A stretch of 9,088 bases of DNA, from NCBI GenBank assembly GCA_030428745.1, contig JAUIEG010000071.1:1-9088 (forward strand), written 5' to 3'. Source of the stretch: Alphaproteobacteria bacterium (lineage in GTDB: Bacteria; Pseudomonadota; Alphaproteobacteria; Caulobacterales; Parvularculaceae). This document shows, in pieces, positions 1 to 7,056 of this stretch; positions within the stretch are counted from its first letter, which is position 1; each line of letters begins with the position of its first letter. The notes under the pieces are model-generated. The model was not told the origin of the DNA, searched no databases, and saw only the letters and a list, made by a program, of their open reading frames with translations. The position numbers and the translations under genes were made by a program.

Positions 1-983
1 ATGATGTGGGCGGTCTCACCAGAAGCGGTCAAACGCGCCAGCGTCGCCTCAACGGCTTTCGGGGAACAAACGACAACGCCGCCAATCCCGCAGTTAAAGG
101 TGCGCCGCATTTCTTCATCAGAAAGCCCGCCTGTTTCTTTCAACCATTGAAACAGCGGCGGCAGCTCCAGGGCGCCGTCATCGAAGCGCGGCGCCAGGCC
201 GTCGGTCAAAACGCGCGGGGTGTTGTCGGTGAGACCGCCGCCGGTGATGTGCGCGAAGGCTTTTACGACTTCGTCATCGAGAAGCCCGAGAATGCTCTTC
301 ACGTAAATGCGTGTTGGCGCGATCAGCGCTTCGCCCAGCGTTTTCGACCCATCGAACGGCGCAGGGGCGTCATATTTTGCGCCAGCGTCAGCAGCGATCT
401 TGCGGATCAGGGAATAGCCGTTCGAGTGCGCGCCGGAAGAGGCGAGGCCGATCATCACATCGCCTGCGGAAACTTTGCGAGGCAACAGCCGGTCGCGCTC
501 TGCGGCGCCGACGCAAAAACCGGCAAGATCGTATTCGCCGGGGCCATACATACCCGGCATCTCAGCGGTTTCACCGCCGATCAATGCGCAGCCTGCTTCG
601 GCGCAGGCGTGAGCGATCCCCGCAACAACCCGCGCAGCGGTGTCTTCATCGAGCTTGCCAGTAGCGAAATAGTCGAGAAAGAAAAGCGGCTCTGCGCCCT
701 GCGCCAGAACATCATTGACGCACATGGCGACGAGGTCGAAACCGATCGTGTCGTGAAGGCCAGTTTCAAAAGCGACCTTGAGCTTGGTGCCAACGCCGTC
801 CGTGCCGGAAACGAGGATCGGGTCCTTGAAGCCCGCCGCCTTCAGGTCGAACAGCCCGCCGAAACCGCCGAGCGCCGCGTCCGCGCCGGGGCGCGCCGTC
901 GCTTTGGCCAGCGGGCCGATGGCGTCCACCAGCCGCTCGCCAGCATCAATGTCGACACCCGCCTTTTTATACGCTTCGCTCAT
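1..983 (-). CDS. purM: Phosphoribosylformylglycinamidine cyclo-ligase (AIR synthetase), C-terminus cut by window edge
   Basis: PurM is the cytosolic enzyme that closes the imidazole ring in purine synthesis, turning FGAM and ATP into AIR. Translating the minus strand from the ATG at 983-981 gives 327 residues open to the window edge. The family is usually about 345 residues, so only a short tail is missing. Visible family signatures are GGFGGLF (39-45), the nucleotide-site motif DGVGTK (62-67), CVNDVLAQGAEPLFFLDY (88-105), GGETAEMPGMY (136-146), SSGAHSNGYSL (182-192), HITGGGL (245-251) and RTFNCGIG (294-301). An AAAAAGGA ribosome site lies about 9 bases before the start. A weak promoter-like pair (TTGTCT, 17-base spacer, TAGAAG, read on the minus strand at 1060-1032) lies in the 111-base gap upstream, so purM may have its own promoter or be read through from the hydrolase gene. 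purN commonly follows purM but would lie outside the window. The identification is secure. Confidence 0.97.
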   Translation of the reverse strand, partial: MSEAYKKAGVDIDAGERLVDAIGPLAKATARPGADAALGGFGGLFDLKAAGFKDPILVSGTDGVGTKLKVAFETGLHDTIGFDLVAMCVNDVLAQGAEPLFFLDYFATGKLDEDTAARVVAGIAHACAEAGCALIGGETAEMPGMYGPGEYDLAGFCVGAAERDRLLPRKVSAGDVMIGLASSGAHSNGYSLIRKIAADAGAKYDAPAPFDGSKTLGEALIAPTRIYVKSILGLLDDEVVKAFAHITGGGLTDNTPRVLTDGLAPRFDDGALELPPLFQWLKETGGLSDEEMRRTFNCGIGGVVVCSPKAVEATLARLTASGETAHI

Positions 984-1094
984 GGACCAATTGTCCTTTT
1001 TGGGGCCTGGTTGGCTTCCGGGTTTGGGCGCCTTCTACGCAGGGTTGGCCGCCCAGACAAGCGTTGCCAAGCGCCGCCTAACGCCGTGTCCGGG

Positions 1095-2351
1095 CTATTG
1101 AGACCCGGCGAAGACTGTATCCATGCCTTCCAGCGCCAGCCAGTCACGCCGGGGCTGGCTGAGCGTCAGGTCCAGAAACATCGGGGCGATACTCCACATG
1201 CGCCTGGAGCGCGTGTTTGCAAGGACGACAATCCCGGCGTTGAGATCGGGAATAAAGGCGATATGGGCGCCATAGCCGTCGACGGAGCCGCCATGGGCAA
1301 TGACGCGCTTTCCCCCATAGTCATAGACGCGCCAGCCATAAGCGTATTGCGACGACGCCAGATTCGGCATGACCGATCTCATACGCCGAGTTTCCGAAGG
1401 CGTGTTCACTTGTGGGCTGTGGATCAGATCGAGCACCGCGGGGGAGAGCACTTCCGGCGCGTCGCCAAGCTGCGCTTTCAGCCATTGCGTCATGTCTGTG
1501 ATGCTGGCGTTGACGCCGCCGGCCGCGGGAACGCCGTAATAAGGCTCTTTGACCTCAACCACATGCCAGGGATTAGGCGGCGCGTCGCGCGACTTTTTTC
1601 GGTCGCGCAAATGCGGCCGCGCCCAGTCGCCGGTTTGGGTCAAGCTCGCAGATCCAATGGAAGCGGTGCGCATGCCGAGCGGCGTAAACAGGCGCATCGC
1701 CACGAGATCGGCATAGGATTCCCCATAAGCCGCAGAAACAGCACGCCCGGCGATGTCGTAAGTGACGTTTTGATAGGTGTAGCATCTGCCGACGCCGCAG
1801 ATCGGTTTCACCTTGCGATATTGCGGCAGGATCTTCTCGGGCGGCACGCCCGCCTCCAGAAGATTGTCATAGGCGTTTGGCGGCAGACCGGTGCGTTGGC
1901 TGAGGAGATGCGCAAGCGTTAAGGATTTCTCCGCGCCGCCGGACAGCGCAAGGGTGGGCGCAAAATCGATTGCCGGCGCATCGAGCGACAATTTTCCTTC
2001 GCTGACGGCGAGGCCAGCAAGGCTCGAAGCGAATCCCTTCGACAGGGAGGCGATGCGAAACAGCGTGTTTGGCGTCACCGCCTTGTCGCCGCCGATTTCC
2101 GTCACGCCATAGGTTTTCAGGAACTTTGTCTCGCCATCGCGCACCACGGCGACCGCAAGGCCGACAAAATCGCCGCTTTGCATGGCGCGTTCAATCGCGT
2201 CGTCCAGCTGGTCGAGCTGGCTTTCCTCAAGGCTCAAGGGGGCGAAAGGCGTCAGCGGTGTCGGGGCGCCGGCGTCCGCCCCGTCCTTTGCGGCGGCGGC
2301 TGAGAGGCAGGTGAGTCCCGCCAGCAACAGGAAGGCAAGCCATCTGCCCAT
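1095..2351 (-). CDS. Exported serine hydrolase, beta-lactamase / penicillin-binding-protein-like family (class C fold)
   Basis: This 418-residue protein has a signal peptide: positive start MGRW, hydrophobic core to about residue 16, then SAAAA, suggesting signal peptidase I cleavage near residue 20 and a periplasmic location. The three active-site elements of the class C beta-lactamase/esterase/DD-peptidase superfamily are present: S102-L-S-K105 (nucleophile and base), Y193-Q-N195, and H353-G-G355 in place of KTG. The PAAGGVNASITDM stretch (275-287) is also typical. An HGG third motif is common in esterases, peptidases and other non-lactamase members, so antibiotic resistance should not be assumed; the substrate cannot be read from sequence. 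C185 and C190, just before the YQN motif, could form a disulfide. The start chosen is the ATG at 2351-2349, which has AAGGAG 7 bases upstream and opens the signal peptide; a longer in-frame ATG at 2408 would overlap the predicted promoter. It lies 111 bases upstream of purM. Confidence 0.9.
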   Translation of the reverse strand: MGRWLAFLLLAGLTCLSAAAAKDGADAGAPTPLTPFAPLSLEESQLDQLDDAIERAMQSGDFVGLAVAVVRDGETKFLKTYGVTEIGGDKAVTPNTLFRIASLSKGFASSLAGLAVSEGKLSLDAPAIDFAPTLALSGGAEKSLTLAHLLSQRTGLPPNAYDNLLEAGVPPEKILPQYRKVKPICGVGRCYTYQNVTYDIAGRAVSAAYGESYADLVAMRLFTPLGMRTASIGSASLTQTGDWARPHLRDRKKSRDAPPNPWHVVEVKEPYYGVPAAGGVNASITDMTQWLKAQLGDAPEVLSPAVLDLIHSPQVNTPSETRRMRSVMPNLASSQYAYGWRVYDYGGKRVIAHGGSVDGYGAHIAFIPDLNAGIVVLANTRSRRMWSIAPMFLDLTLSQPRRDWLALEGMDTVFAGSQ

Positions 2352-2362
2352 ACACAACTCCT
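2352..2362 (-). promoter_or_regulatory. Ribosome binding site fixing the start of the serine hydrolase
   Basis: Read on the minus strand, AAGGAG ends 6 to 7 bases before the ATG at 2351. This strong site, with the signal peptide that follows it, favours this start over the in-frame ATG 19 codons upstream. Confidence 0.75.
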
Positions 2363-2378
2363 TCATCGTCCGCCTGTT

Positions 2379-2408
2379 TTTATGCTGGGCGCTGCTGCGC
2401 TGCGTCAA
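2379..2408 (-). promoter_or_regulatory. Putative sigma-70-type promoter for the serine hydrolase
   Basis: On the minus strand TTGACG (2408-2403, five of six matches to the -35 consensus) is followed after 18 bases by CATAAA (2384-2379, four of six matches to the -10). A transcript would start near 2372, leaving a leader of roughly 20 bases that contains the ribosome site. The fit of promoter, leader and start codon supports the call, but it rests on consensus matching only. Confidence 0.45.
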
Positions 2409-2491
2409 GCGCCGTCAGGTTGGGGGGAAATCATGGCTGAAATATTATCAAGACAGGCGCTTACGGGGTCGTTTCCAGGGGCGGCTCCGGC

Positions 2492-2520
2492 TATAAACGG
2501 CCGCAATCGGTGGTTATAAT
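2492..2520 (+). promoter_or_regulatory. Putative promoter for the DUF2066 gene
   Basis: A perfect -10 hexamer TATAAT lies at 2515-2520, about 30 bases before the DUF2066 start codon. The expected -35 position (2492-2497, TATAAA, 17-base spacer) is a poor match with three of six bases. It could drive the DUF2066 gene and perhaps the genes downstream. An alternative plus-strand pair, TTGGGG with 17-base spacing to TATTAT (about 2420-2448), is also possible. Confidence 0.4.
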
Positions 2521-2549
2521 CGCGGCGCCTCGCGAAAACGGAGTTTTGA

Positions 2550-3941
2550 ATGACCATAATTCGGCGTGCATTGATGGTTCTGGCCGCGCTAATGGCCTCG
2601 ATCCCGGCGGCTTATGCGGCTGGAGACGACGTTTTCGTGGTGCCTCGCGTCACGGTTCAGGCCCAGGCCGACAGCGCCACGGCGGCGAAAAACATCGCCC
2701 AGCGCCAGGGGCGCCGGAAGGCCATTGAAATCCTGCTGCGTCGTCTGACAATCGAAGATGACTGGCCCTATCTGCCCCGCGTCGGCGCTGATGCGGAAGC
2801 CTTTTCCCCCGACGGCCCCACCGCCAGCGTCGTAGACCGCACAGTGATCCCGCTCAGCGACCAGACCCTTGAAGATCTCGAATCCGGTTTTGAAGTCTAT
2901 AACGAGAAGAGCTCAGCCAACACCTATCGCGCCTTTATCACCTATCGTTTCAAGCCGGCTTCCGTGCGCCGTCTTCTGCGGGAGGCGGGCATTCCCTATT
3001 CCGAAGCGCAGACGCGCACAGCGCTCGTCCTGCCGGTCTTGCAAACAGCGAACGGCCTTTACCTTTGGGAAGAGAACAATCCATGGATGGCGGCGTGGAA
3101 AATTCGTCCGTACAACAATGAACTGACGCCCATGACGGCGCCGCTGGGCGACCTGGAAGACTCCACAGTCATCAGCGCGCGTCAGGCGCTGGCGCTGAAC
3201 ACGGAGGCGCTTGCCCGCATGGCGGAGCGCTATTCGGTCAGCCAGGTGATTGTCGCCCATGCTTACCTCCAGCAGGCGGACGGCGAGTACAAGCTGCGGG
3301 TGCGCCTGATCAATGGGTTCCGCGAATCCGCAGAGCTGAATGACGAAGACAGCATCCTGGACCGTGTGAGCGCCTCCGGCGCTGAAGAGTTCGGCGGCGC
3401 CCTGCAGGGTCCGGCCACCAATGCTTTCAATCCTGCAAAGGTCGGCGATGTGCTGGCCGAAGCCTGGTTTACGCGGGATGCTGGGAATTTCCCGACACTC
3501 GCTGAAGAGGCCATCGAGGTCGTTATCGCGAAACACGCCAAGCCCTGGAAAGAGCAGACGCTGATCGACCACACTGAGGCCGCCTTGCTTGAAGCGAGCG
3601 CCTATTTCCGCACCCTCGATGAATGGGCGAAAATCCGCTCTGCGCTGATTTCGACGCCGCTTGTGGGGTCGGTACAGGTGCGGTCATTGTCGCGTTATGG
3701 CGCGGAAATGCTGGTGCGCGCCTATGGCGATCCGGACAAGCTGATTGTCGCCATGGAGGCGCAGGGCCTCGCTCTGTGGACCGAAGATGGCGAGCGCTGG
3801 CTGGTGGCGACGCCCTCGACCGCCCAGCAAGTGCACGGCGACTCCCGCCGGCGCGCACAGCGCTTTGGCGCGACGGGTGAGCAGACCATTCCGGTGCAGC
3901 CAGCATCCTATGACGAAACGCCGTCGGACACGCGTTATTGA
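2550..3941 (+). CDS. DUF2066 family secreted protein of unknown function
   Basis: The product has 463 residues. It begins with a clear signal peptide (MTIIRR, hydrophobic core, AYA|AGDD, cleavage after about residue 23) and has no other membrane segment, so it is probably periplasmic. The mature start carries DVFVVPRVTVQAQADSATAA (27-46), the A-x2-GRRKAIEILLRRL helix (about 50-66) and Y-RFKPASVRRLLREAGI (132-148), which I recognise as DUF2066. A second conserved block runs through RMAERYSVSQVIVAHAYL (223-240). Residues 368-422 form a compact C-terminal unit (VQVRSLSRYGAEMLVRAYGD and following), after which a polar tail of about 40 residues looks disordered. No catalytic motif is visible and no function is known to me. 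GGAG lies about 7 bases before the ATG. From general knowledge the family often sits between purM and hda in proteobacteria, as it nearly does here. The family call is from pattern memory and is fairly firm. Confidence 0.82.
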   Translation: MTIIRRALMVLAALMASIPAAYAAGDDVFVVPRVTVQAQADSATAAKNIAQRQGRRKAIEILLRRLTIEDDWPYLPRVGADAEAFSPDGPTASVVDRTVIPLSDQTLEDLESGFEVYNEKSSANTYRAFITYRFKPASVRRLLREAGIPYSEAQTRTALVLPVLQTANGLYLWEENNPWMAAWKIRPYNNELTPMTAPLGDLEDSTVISARQALALNTEALARMAERYSVSQVIVAHAYLQQADGEYKLRVRLINGFRESAELNDEDSILDRVSASGAEEFGGALQGPATNAFNPAKVGDVLAEAWFTRDAGNFPTLAEEAIEVVIAKHAKPWKEQTLIDHTEAALLEASAYFRTLDEWAKIRSALISTPLVGSVQVRSLSRYGAEMLVRAYGDPDKLIVAMEAQGLALWTEDGERWLVATPSTAQQVHGDSRRRAQRFGATGEQTIPVQPASYDETPSDTRY

Positions 3942-4074
3942 TAGAGTACGTTAGCGCGGCGAAGGTGTTCGCCCGCTATCGAAGGCGGAACGGTGATAAG
4001 GTGATAATGTCCCGTTGCGCCGTGTATGTTTGTGGGTGAAAGCCCCTTTGACCTTGAAATCAGAGCCGATCTTC
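3942..4074 (+). other. Spacer between DUF2066 and hdaA with a hairpin and a tandem octamer
   Basis: No credible gene fits in these 133 bases. They contain an imperfect hairpin (GTTCGCC at 3967-3973 against GGCGGAAC at 3984-3991, one bulged G, 10-base loop). Two head-to-tail copies of GGTGATAA follow at once (3992-3999 and 4000-4007). There is no T-run, so the hairpin is not an intrinsic terminator. GATAAT at 4003-4008 resembles a -10 box but lacks a good -35. A ten-codon ATG frame starting at 4007 is too short to call. Confidence 0.5.
3992..4007 (+). repeat. Tandem direct repeat of an octamer, two copies
   Basis: GGTGATAA occurs twice head to tail with no spacing, about 70 bases before the hdaA start. 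It could be a protein-binding site or a chance duplication; only its presence is certain. Confidence 0.6.
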
Positions 4075-4752
4075 ATGCCCCTGACGGCGCGCCAGCTTCC
4101 GCTTGATTTGCCCGAAACGCCGCCGCGTTACGACCGGGCGTCATTCGTGCGTGCCGACAGTAATGACGCGGCCTGGCGCGCCGGCGACGCCTGGCTTCAC
4201 TCCGCGGAGCCGGCATTGGTCATTTGCGGGCCGTCGGGCGCGGGAAAAACTCATTTCGCCCATGCGCTGGTGGAGGGGCTCGACGCCACGACGCTCACCG
4301 CCAATGCGCTCGCCGCCGCGCCTTACGGTGACGGGCTCGCCATCATCGACAATATGCCGGCCGAAGATCCACGCGCCTTTCTTGAGGCCTTTGAGGACGG
4401 GGCTAGCGAAGGGCGGCGTTTCCTGCTGGTGGGTGAGGGGCATCCCGGGCTCTGGTCCGGCGGGCTCAAGGATTTGCGGACCCGGCTGGAAGCGGCGCCC
4501 CGGGCGATCCTCGCCGATCCCGATGAGGCGCTCATCCGGGCGGTCATCGCCAAGGGCTTCCGCGACCGTCAGGTGGCGGTGTCTCCGGCTGTTATCGAAT
4601 ATGCTGTCCCGCGCCTGCCGCGCACTTTTGCAGCGGCGCGTGCATTTGTTGCGCTTGCGGACCGGTCCGCCCTTGAAGAAAAGCGGAAAATAACGACGCC
4701 TTTGGTTCAAAAGCTTCTTGATAACCTTTCTGAAGGCGATCCGGCGGCATAA
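4075..4752 (+). CDS. hdaA: HdaA, DnaA-homologous AAA+ regulator of replication initiation
   Basis: Hda-type proteins bind the DNA polymerase sliding clamp and stimulate hydrolysis of DnaA-bound ATP, preventing re-initiation of replication. This 225-residue protein has the diagnostic N-terminal clamp-binding motif QLPLDL (7-12) and a Walker A loop GPSGAGKTH (52-60). A degenerate Walker B follows in LAIIDN (88-93), where the DnaA DD pair reads D92-N93. The box VII-like LKDLRTRLEAA (131-141) carries candidate arginine-finger residues, and a sensor 2-like RLPRTFAAARAFV (180-192) contains R183. The DnaA DNA-binding domain IV is absent, as expected for Hda. The ATG at 4075 was chosen because it places the clamp motif at the N-terminus; an in-frame TTG at 4015 would add 20 residues without family resemblance. 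The ribosome site is weak. ppk1 starts 35 bases downstream, suggesting cotranscription. HdaA is the name used in Caulobacter for this role. Confidence 0.88.
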   Translation: MPLTARQLPLDLPETPPRYDRASFVRADSNDAAWRAGDAWLHSAEPALVICGPSGAGKTHFAHALVEGLDATTLTANALAAAPYGDGLAIIDNMPAEDPRAFLEAFEDGASEGRRFLLVGEGHPGLWSGGLKDLRTRLEAAPRAILADPDEALIRAVIAKGFRDRQVAVSPAVIEYAVPRLPRTFAAARAFVALADRSALEEKRKITTPLVQKLLDNLSEGDPAA

Positions 4753-4773
4753 AAGAGCCTCGTAGCTTCGCTG

Positions 4774-4787
4774 ATGAGGAGGACGCC
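4774..4787 (+). promoter_or_regulatory. Ribosome binding site supporting a GTG start of ppk1
   Basis: GAGGAGG ends about 6 bases before GTG at 4788. The strength and spacing of this site justify the non-ATG start; the ATG at 4774 is out of frame. Confidence 0.7.
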
Positions 4788-6968
4788 GTGGCGGCCGACG
4801 ACGGAACCAGACAGGATGTTGACGGCGCCGCACGGATTGCGCCTGACGCGCCCTCGCGATTCATCAACCGCGAATTGTCCTGGCTCGCTTTCAATGGCCG
4901 CGTCCTTGAAGAGTCGTTCAACGAAAACCACCCGCTTTTGGAGCGGCTGAGATTCCTTTCGATCTCCGCCAGCAATCTCGACGAGTTTTTTATGGTTCGC
5001 GTCGCCGGTCTTCGTGGACAGGTGCGCGAAGGCGTTTCAGCGTTGAGCCAGGAAGGCTTGCCCGCGCAAGAACAGCTGACCATGATTTCTGAACACGCCG
5101 CCGCGCTGCTGAGCGAACAGCAGCGTTGCTGGCGCGAATTGAAGCCGTTGATGCGTGACGCCGGCGTCGTCGTCATCGATGAAGACGAGCTGAGCGATAC
5201 GGACGCCCAATGGCTTGAAGAAGAGTTCCAGGCGAACATCTTCCCGATTCTGACGCCCCTGGCGCTTGATCCGGCCCATCCCTTTCCGTTTGTGCCGAAT
5301 CTGGGCTTCGCTCTTTGTTTTGAACTGACGCGCGCCGACGGCCAGCCGATGGAGGCGATCCTGCCGGTGCCGGTGAAAATCGGCCGTTTTATCCGGTTGC
5401 CCGATGCGCCAAGCAGCGATGAAACGCGACCGCCCGCGCGATACATTTCGCTTGAAAAAACTATTGTCCGGTTCATTCATCACGTCTTTCCAGGTTTTGA
5501 AATCGTGTCTCACGGATCGTTCCGTGTCTTGCGCGACAGCGACGTCGAGATCGAGGAAGAAGCCGAAGACCTCGTCCGGGTGTTTGAAACGATGCTGAAG
5601 CGCCGCCGCCGCGGCGACGTCATTCGCGTCAAGATTGACGCCGGCACGCCTCAGCATTTGCGCGATCTCATTCGCGAGCGGCTGCAGGCCACGGTGCAGG
5701 ACATCGTTCTTGTGGACGGCATCCTCGGTCTTGCGCAGGTGAATGAGCTTATTTCCGGGGACCGGCCCGATCTGCAATTCGCCCCTTATGAGCCGCGCTT
5801 CCCGGAGCGTATTCGCGAACATGGCGGCGATTGTTTTTCCGCCATCCGCGCCAAGGACATTCTGGTCCACCATCCATATGAATCGTTCGACGTTGTGGTG
5901 CAGTTTCTAAAACAGGCCGCCGCCGACCCGAAAGTCGTCGCCATCAAGCAGACGCTTTATCGCACATCGAAACAGTCGCCCATTGTCGAAGCGCTGATCG
6001 AAGCGGCGGAGGCCGGCAAGAATGTCACCGCGCTGGTGGAGCTCAAGGCGCGATTTGACGAAGAAGCGAATATCCGCTGGGCGAGGGCGCTGGAGCGCGC
6101 CGGCGTCAACGTGGTTTACGGCTTTCTTGAGTATAAAACACACGGAAAACTGTCGGTTGTCGTCCGTCAGGAAGAGACCGGGACGCGCACCTATACGCAT
6201 GTGGGCACGGGCAATTACCATCCGATAACCGCGAAGATTTACACTGACTTGTCGCTCTTTACGTGTGAACCCGCGATCGGACGCGATGCGGCGAAAGTCT
6301 TCAACTTCATTACCGGCTATGCGGCCCCGGAAAACTTCGAGAAATTCGCCGTGGCGCCGCTGAACGCCCGCGAGCACATCGTCAAGCTGATCGATAAAGA
6401 GATCAAGAACGCCCAGAAAGGAAAGCCTGCGGCGATCTGGATGAAGATGAACGCGCTCGTCGACGGGGCCATCATCGACAAACTTTATGAAGCGTCATGC
6501 GCTGGGGTGCAAATCGATCTCGTGGTGCGCGGCATTTGCTGCTTGCGGCCAGGCGTTACGGGGCTGTCCGAAAACATCCGTGTCAAGAGCATTGTCGGAC
6601 GCTTTCTGGAGCATGCTCGCATCTATTGTTTCGGCGCAGGCGACAGCCTGCCCAATCCTAACGCCAAGGTTCTCGTTGCCTCCGCTGATCTGATGCCGCG
6701 CAATCTCAATCGCCGTGTCGAAGTTTTTTGCCCGGTCGAGAATGCGACGGTGCATAGCCAGATTCTCGACTATATCATGGTGGCGAACCTCAATGACGAG
6801 GCGCAAAGCTGGAAGCTCTTGCCGGACGGCTCTTATGAGCGGGTGAAGTCGAGCGGCGACGGCGAACCCTTTAATATCCACACCTATATGATGACCAATC
6901 CATCTCTGTCGGGCCGCGGCGCCGCGGTTGAACTAAACGCCCCGCGTGAGCTCAAACGCAGAAAATAA
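4788..6968 (+). CDS. ppk1: Polyphosphate kinase 1 (EC 2.7.4.1)
   Basis: PPK1 reversibly transfers the gamma phosphate of ATP to a growing inorganic polyphosphate chain through a phosphohistidine. The 726 residues match the family's usual length of about 690 to 740. The N-terminal domain opens with RFINRELSWLAFNGRVLEE (24-42) and LSISASNLDEFFMVRVAGL (57-75). The middle domain includes ILTPLALDPAHPFPF (154-168). The two phospholipase-D-like catalytic domains carry KQTLYRTS (387-394), ARFDEEANIRWA (421-432), THGKLSVV (451-458), HVGTGNYHP (471-479), FLEHARIYCF (606-615) and SADLMPRNLNRRVE (632-645). With a constant offset of 17 from the E. coli enzyme, H452 matches the phosphorylated H435, H471 matches H454, H609 matches H592, and R392 and R422 match the metal-binding R375 and R405, so the enzyme should be active. 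It starts with GTG and is followed by ppx after 88 bases. Confidence 0.97.
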   Translation: MAADDGTRQDVDGAARIAPDAPSRFINRELSWLAFNGRVLEESFNENHPLLERLRFLSISASNLDEFFMVRVAGLRGQVREGVSALSQEGLPAQEQLTMISEHAAALLSEQQRCWRELKPLMRDAGVVVIDEDELSDTDAQWLEEEFQANIFPILTPLALDPAHPFPFVPNLGFALCFELTRADGQPMEAILPVPVKIGRFIRLPDAPSSDETRPPARYISLEKTIVRFIHHVFPGFEIVSHGSFRVLRDSDVEIEEEAEDLVRVFETMLKRRRRGDVIRVKIDAGTPQHLRDLIRERLQATVQDIVLVDGILGLAQVNELISGDRPDLQFAPYEPRFPERIREHGGDCFSAIRAKDILVHHPYESFDVVVQFLKQAAADPKVVAIKQTLYRTSKQSPIVEALIEAAEAGKNVTALVELKARFDEEANIRWARALERAGVNVVYGFLEYKTHGKLSVVVRQEETGTRTYTHVGTGNYHPITAKIYTDLSLFTCEPAIGRDAAKVFNFITGYAAPENFEKFAVAPLNAREHIVKLIDKEIKNAQKGKPAAIWMKMNALVDGAIIDKLYEASCAGVQIDLVVRGICCLRPGVTGLSENIRVKSIVGRFLEHARIYCFGAGDSLPNPNAKVLVASADLMPRNLNRRVEVFCPVENATVHSQILDYIMVANLNDEAQSWKLLPDGSYERVKSSGDGEPFNIHTYMMTNPSLSGRGAAVELNAPRELKRRK

Positions 6969-7056
6969 ACGCCGGAAATGGGCCTTGGGCTCGCGAATCG
7001 GGAAAAACTGGCCGATGGCGGCAAGTGGCCGGACCGTTTAGAATGCGCCTTCAGGC

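Noticed and set aside
1090..1108. Hairpin CCGGG/CCCGG overlapping the serine hydrolase stop codon as a possible terminator
   Set aside because: The stem is only five pairs, spans the stop codon and is not followed by a T-run on the minus strand.
6..1922. A 638-codon plus-strand open frame across purM and the serine hydrolase gene
   Set aside because: It runs antisense to two firmly identified minus-strand genes and crosses their intergenic gap. Its translation is rich in Arg and Ala with no recognisable domain, as expected for a GC-rich shadow frame.
2913..3572. A 219-codon minus-strand open frame inside the DUF2066 gene
   Set aside because: It is an antisense shadow of a gene with signal peptide and family motifs on the plus strand; no ribosome site or domain supports it.
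4007..4039. Ten-codon ATG frame upstream of hdaA as a leader peptide
   Set aside because: It is too short, shows no regulatory codon run, and does not overlap the hdaA start; chance is the simpler explanation.
5037..5873. A 278-codon minus-strand open frame inside ppk1, with other antisense frames nearby (4592-5476, 5907-6377)
   Set aside because: All lie opposite conserved PPK1 domains, and their translations show no family features.
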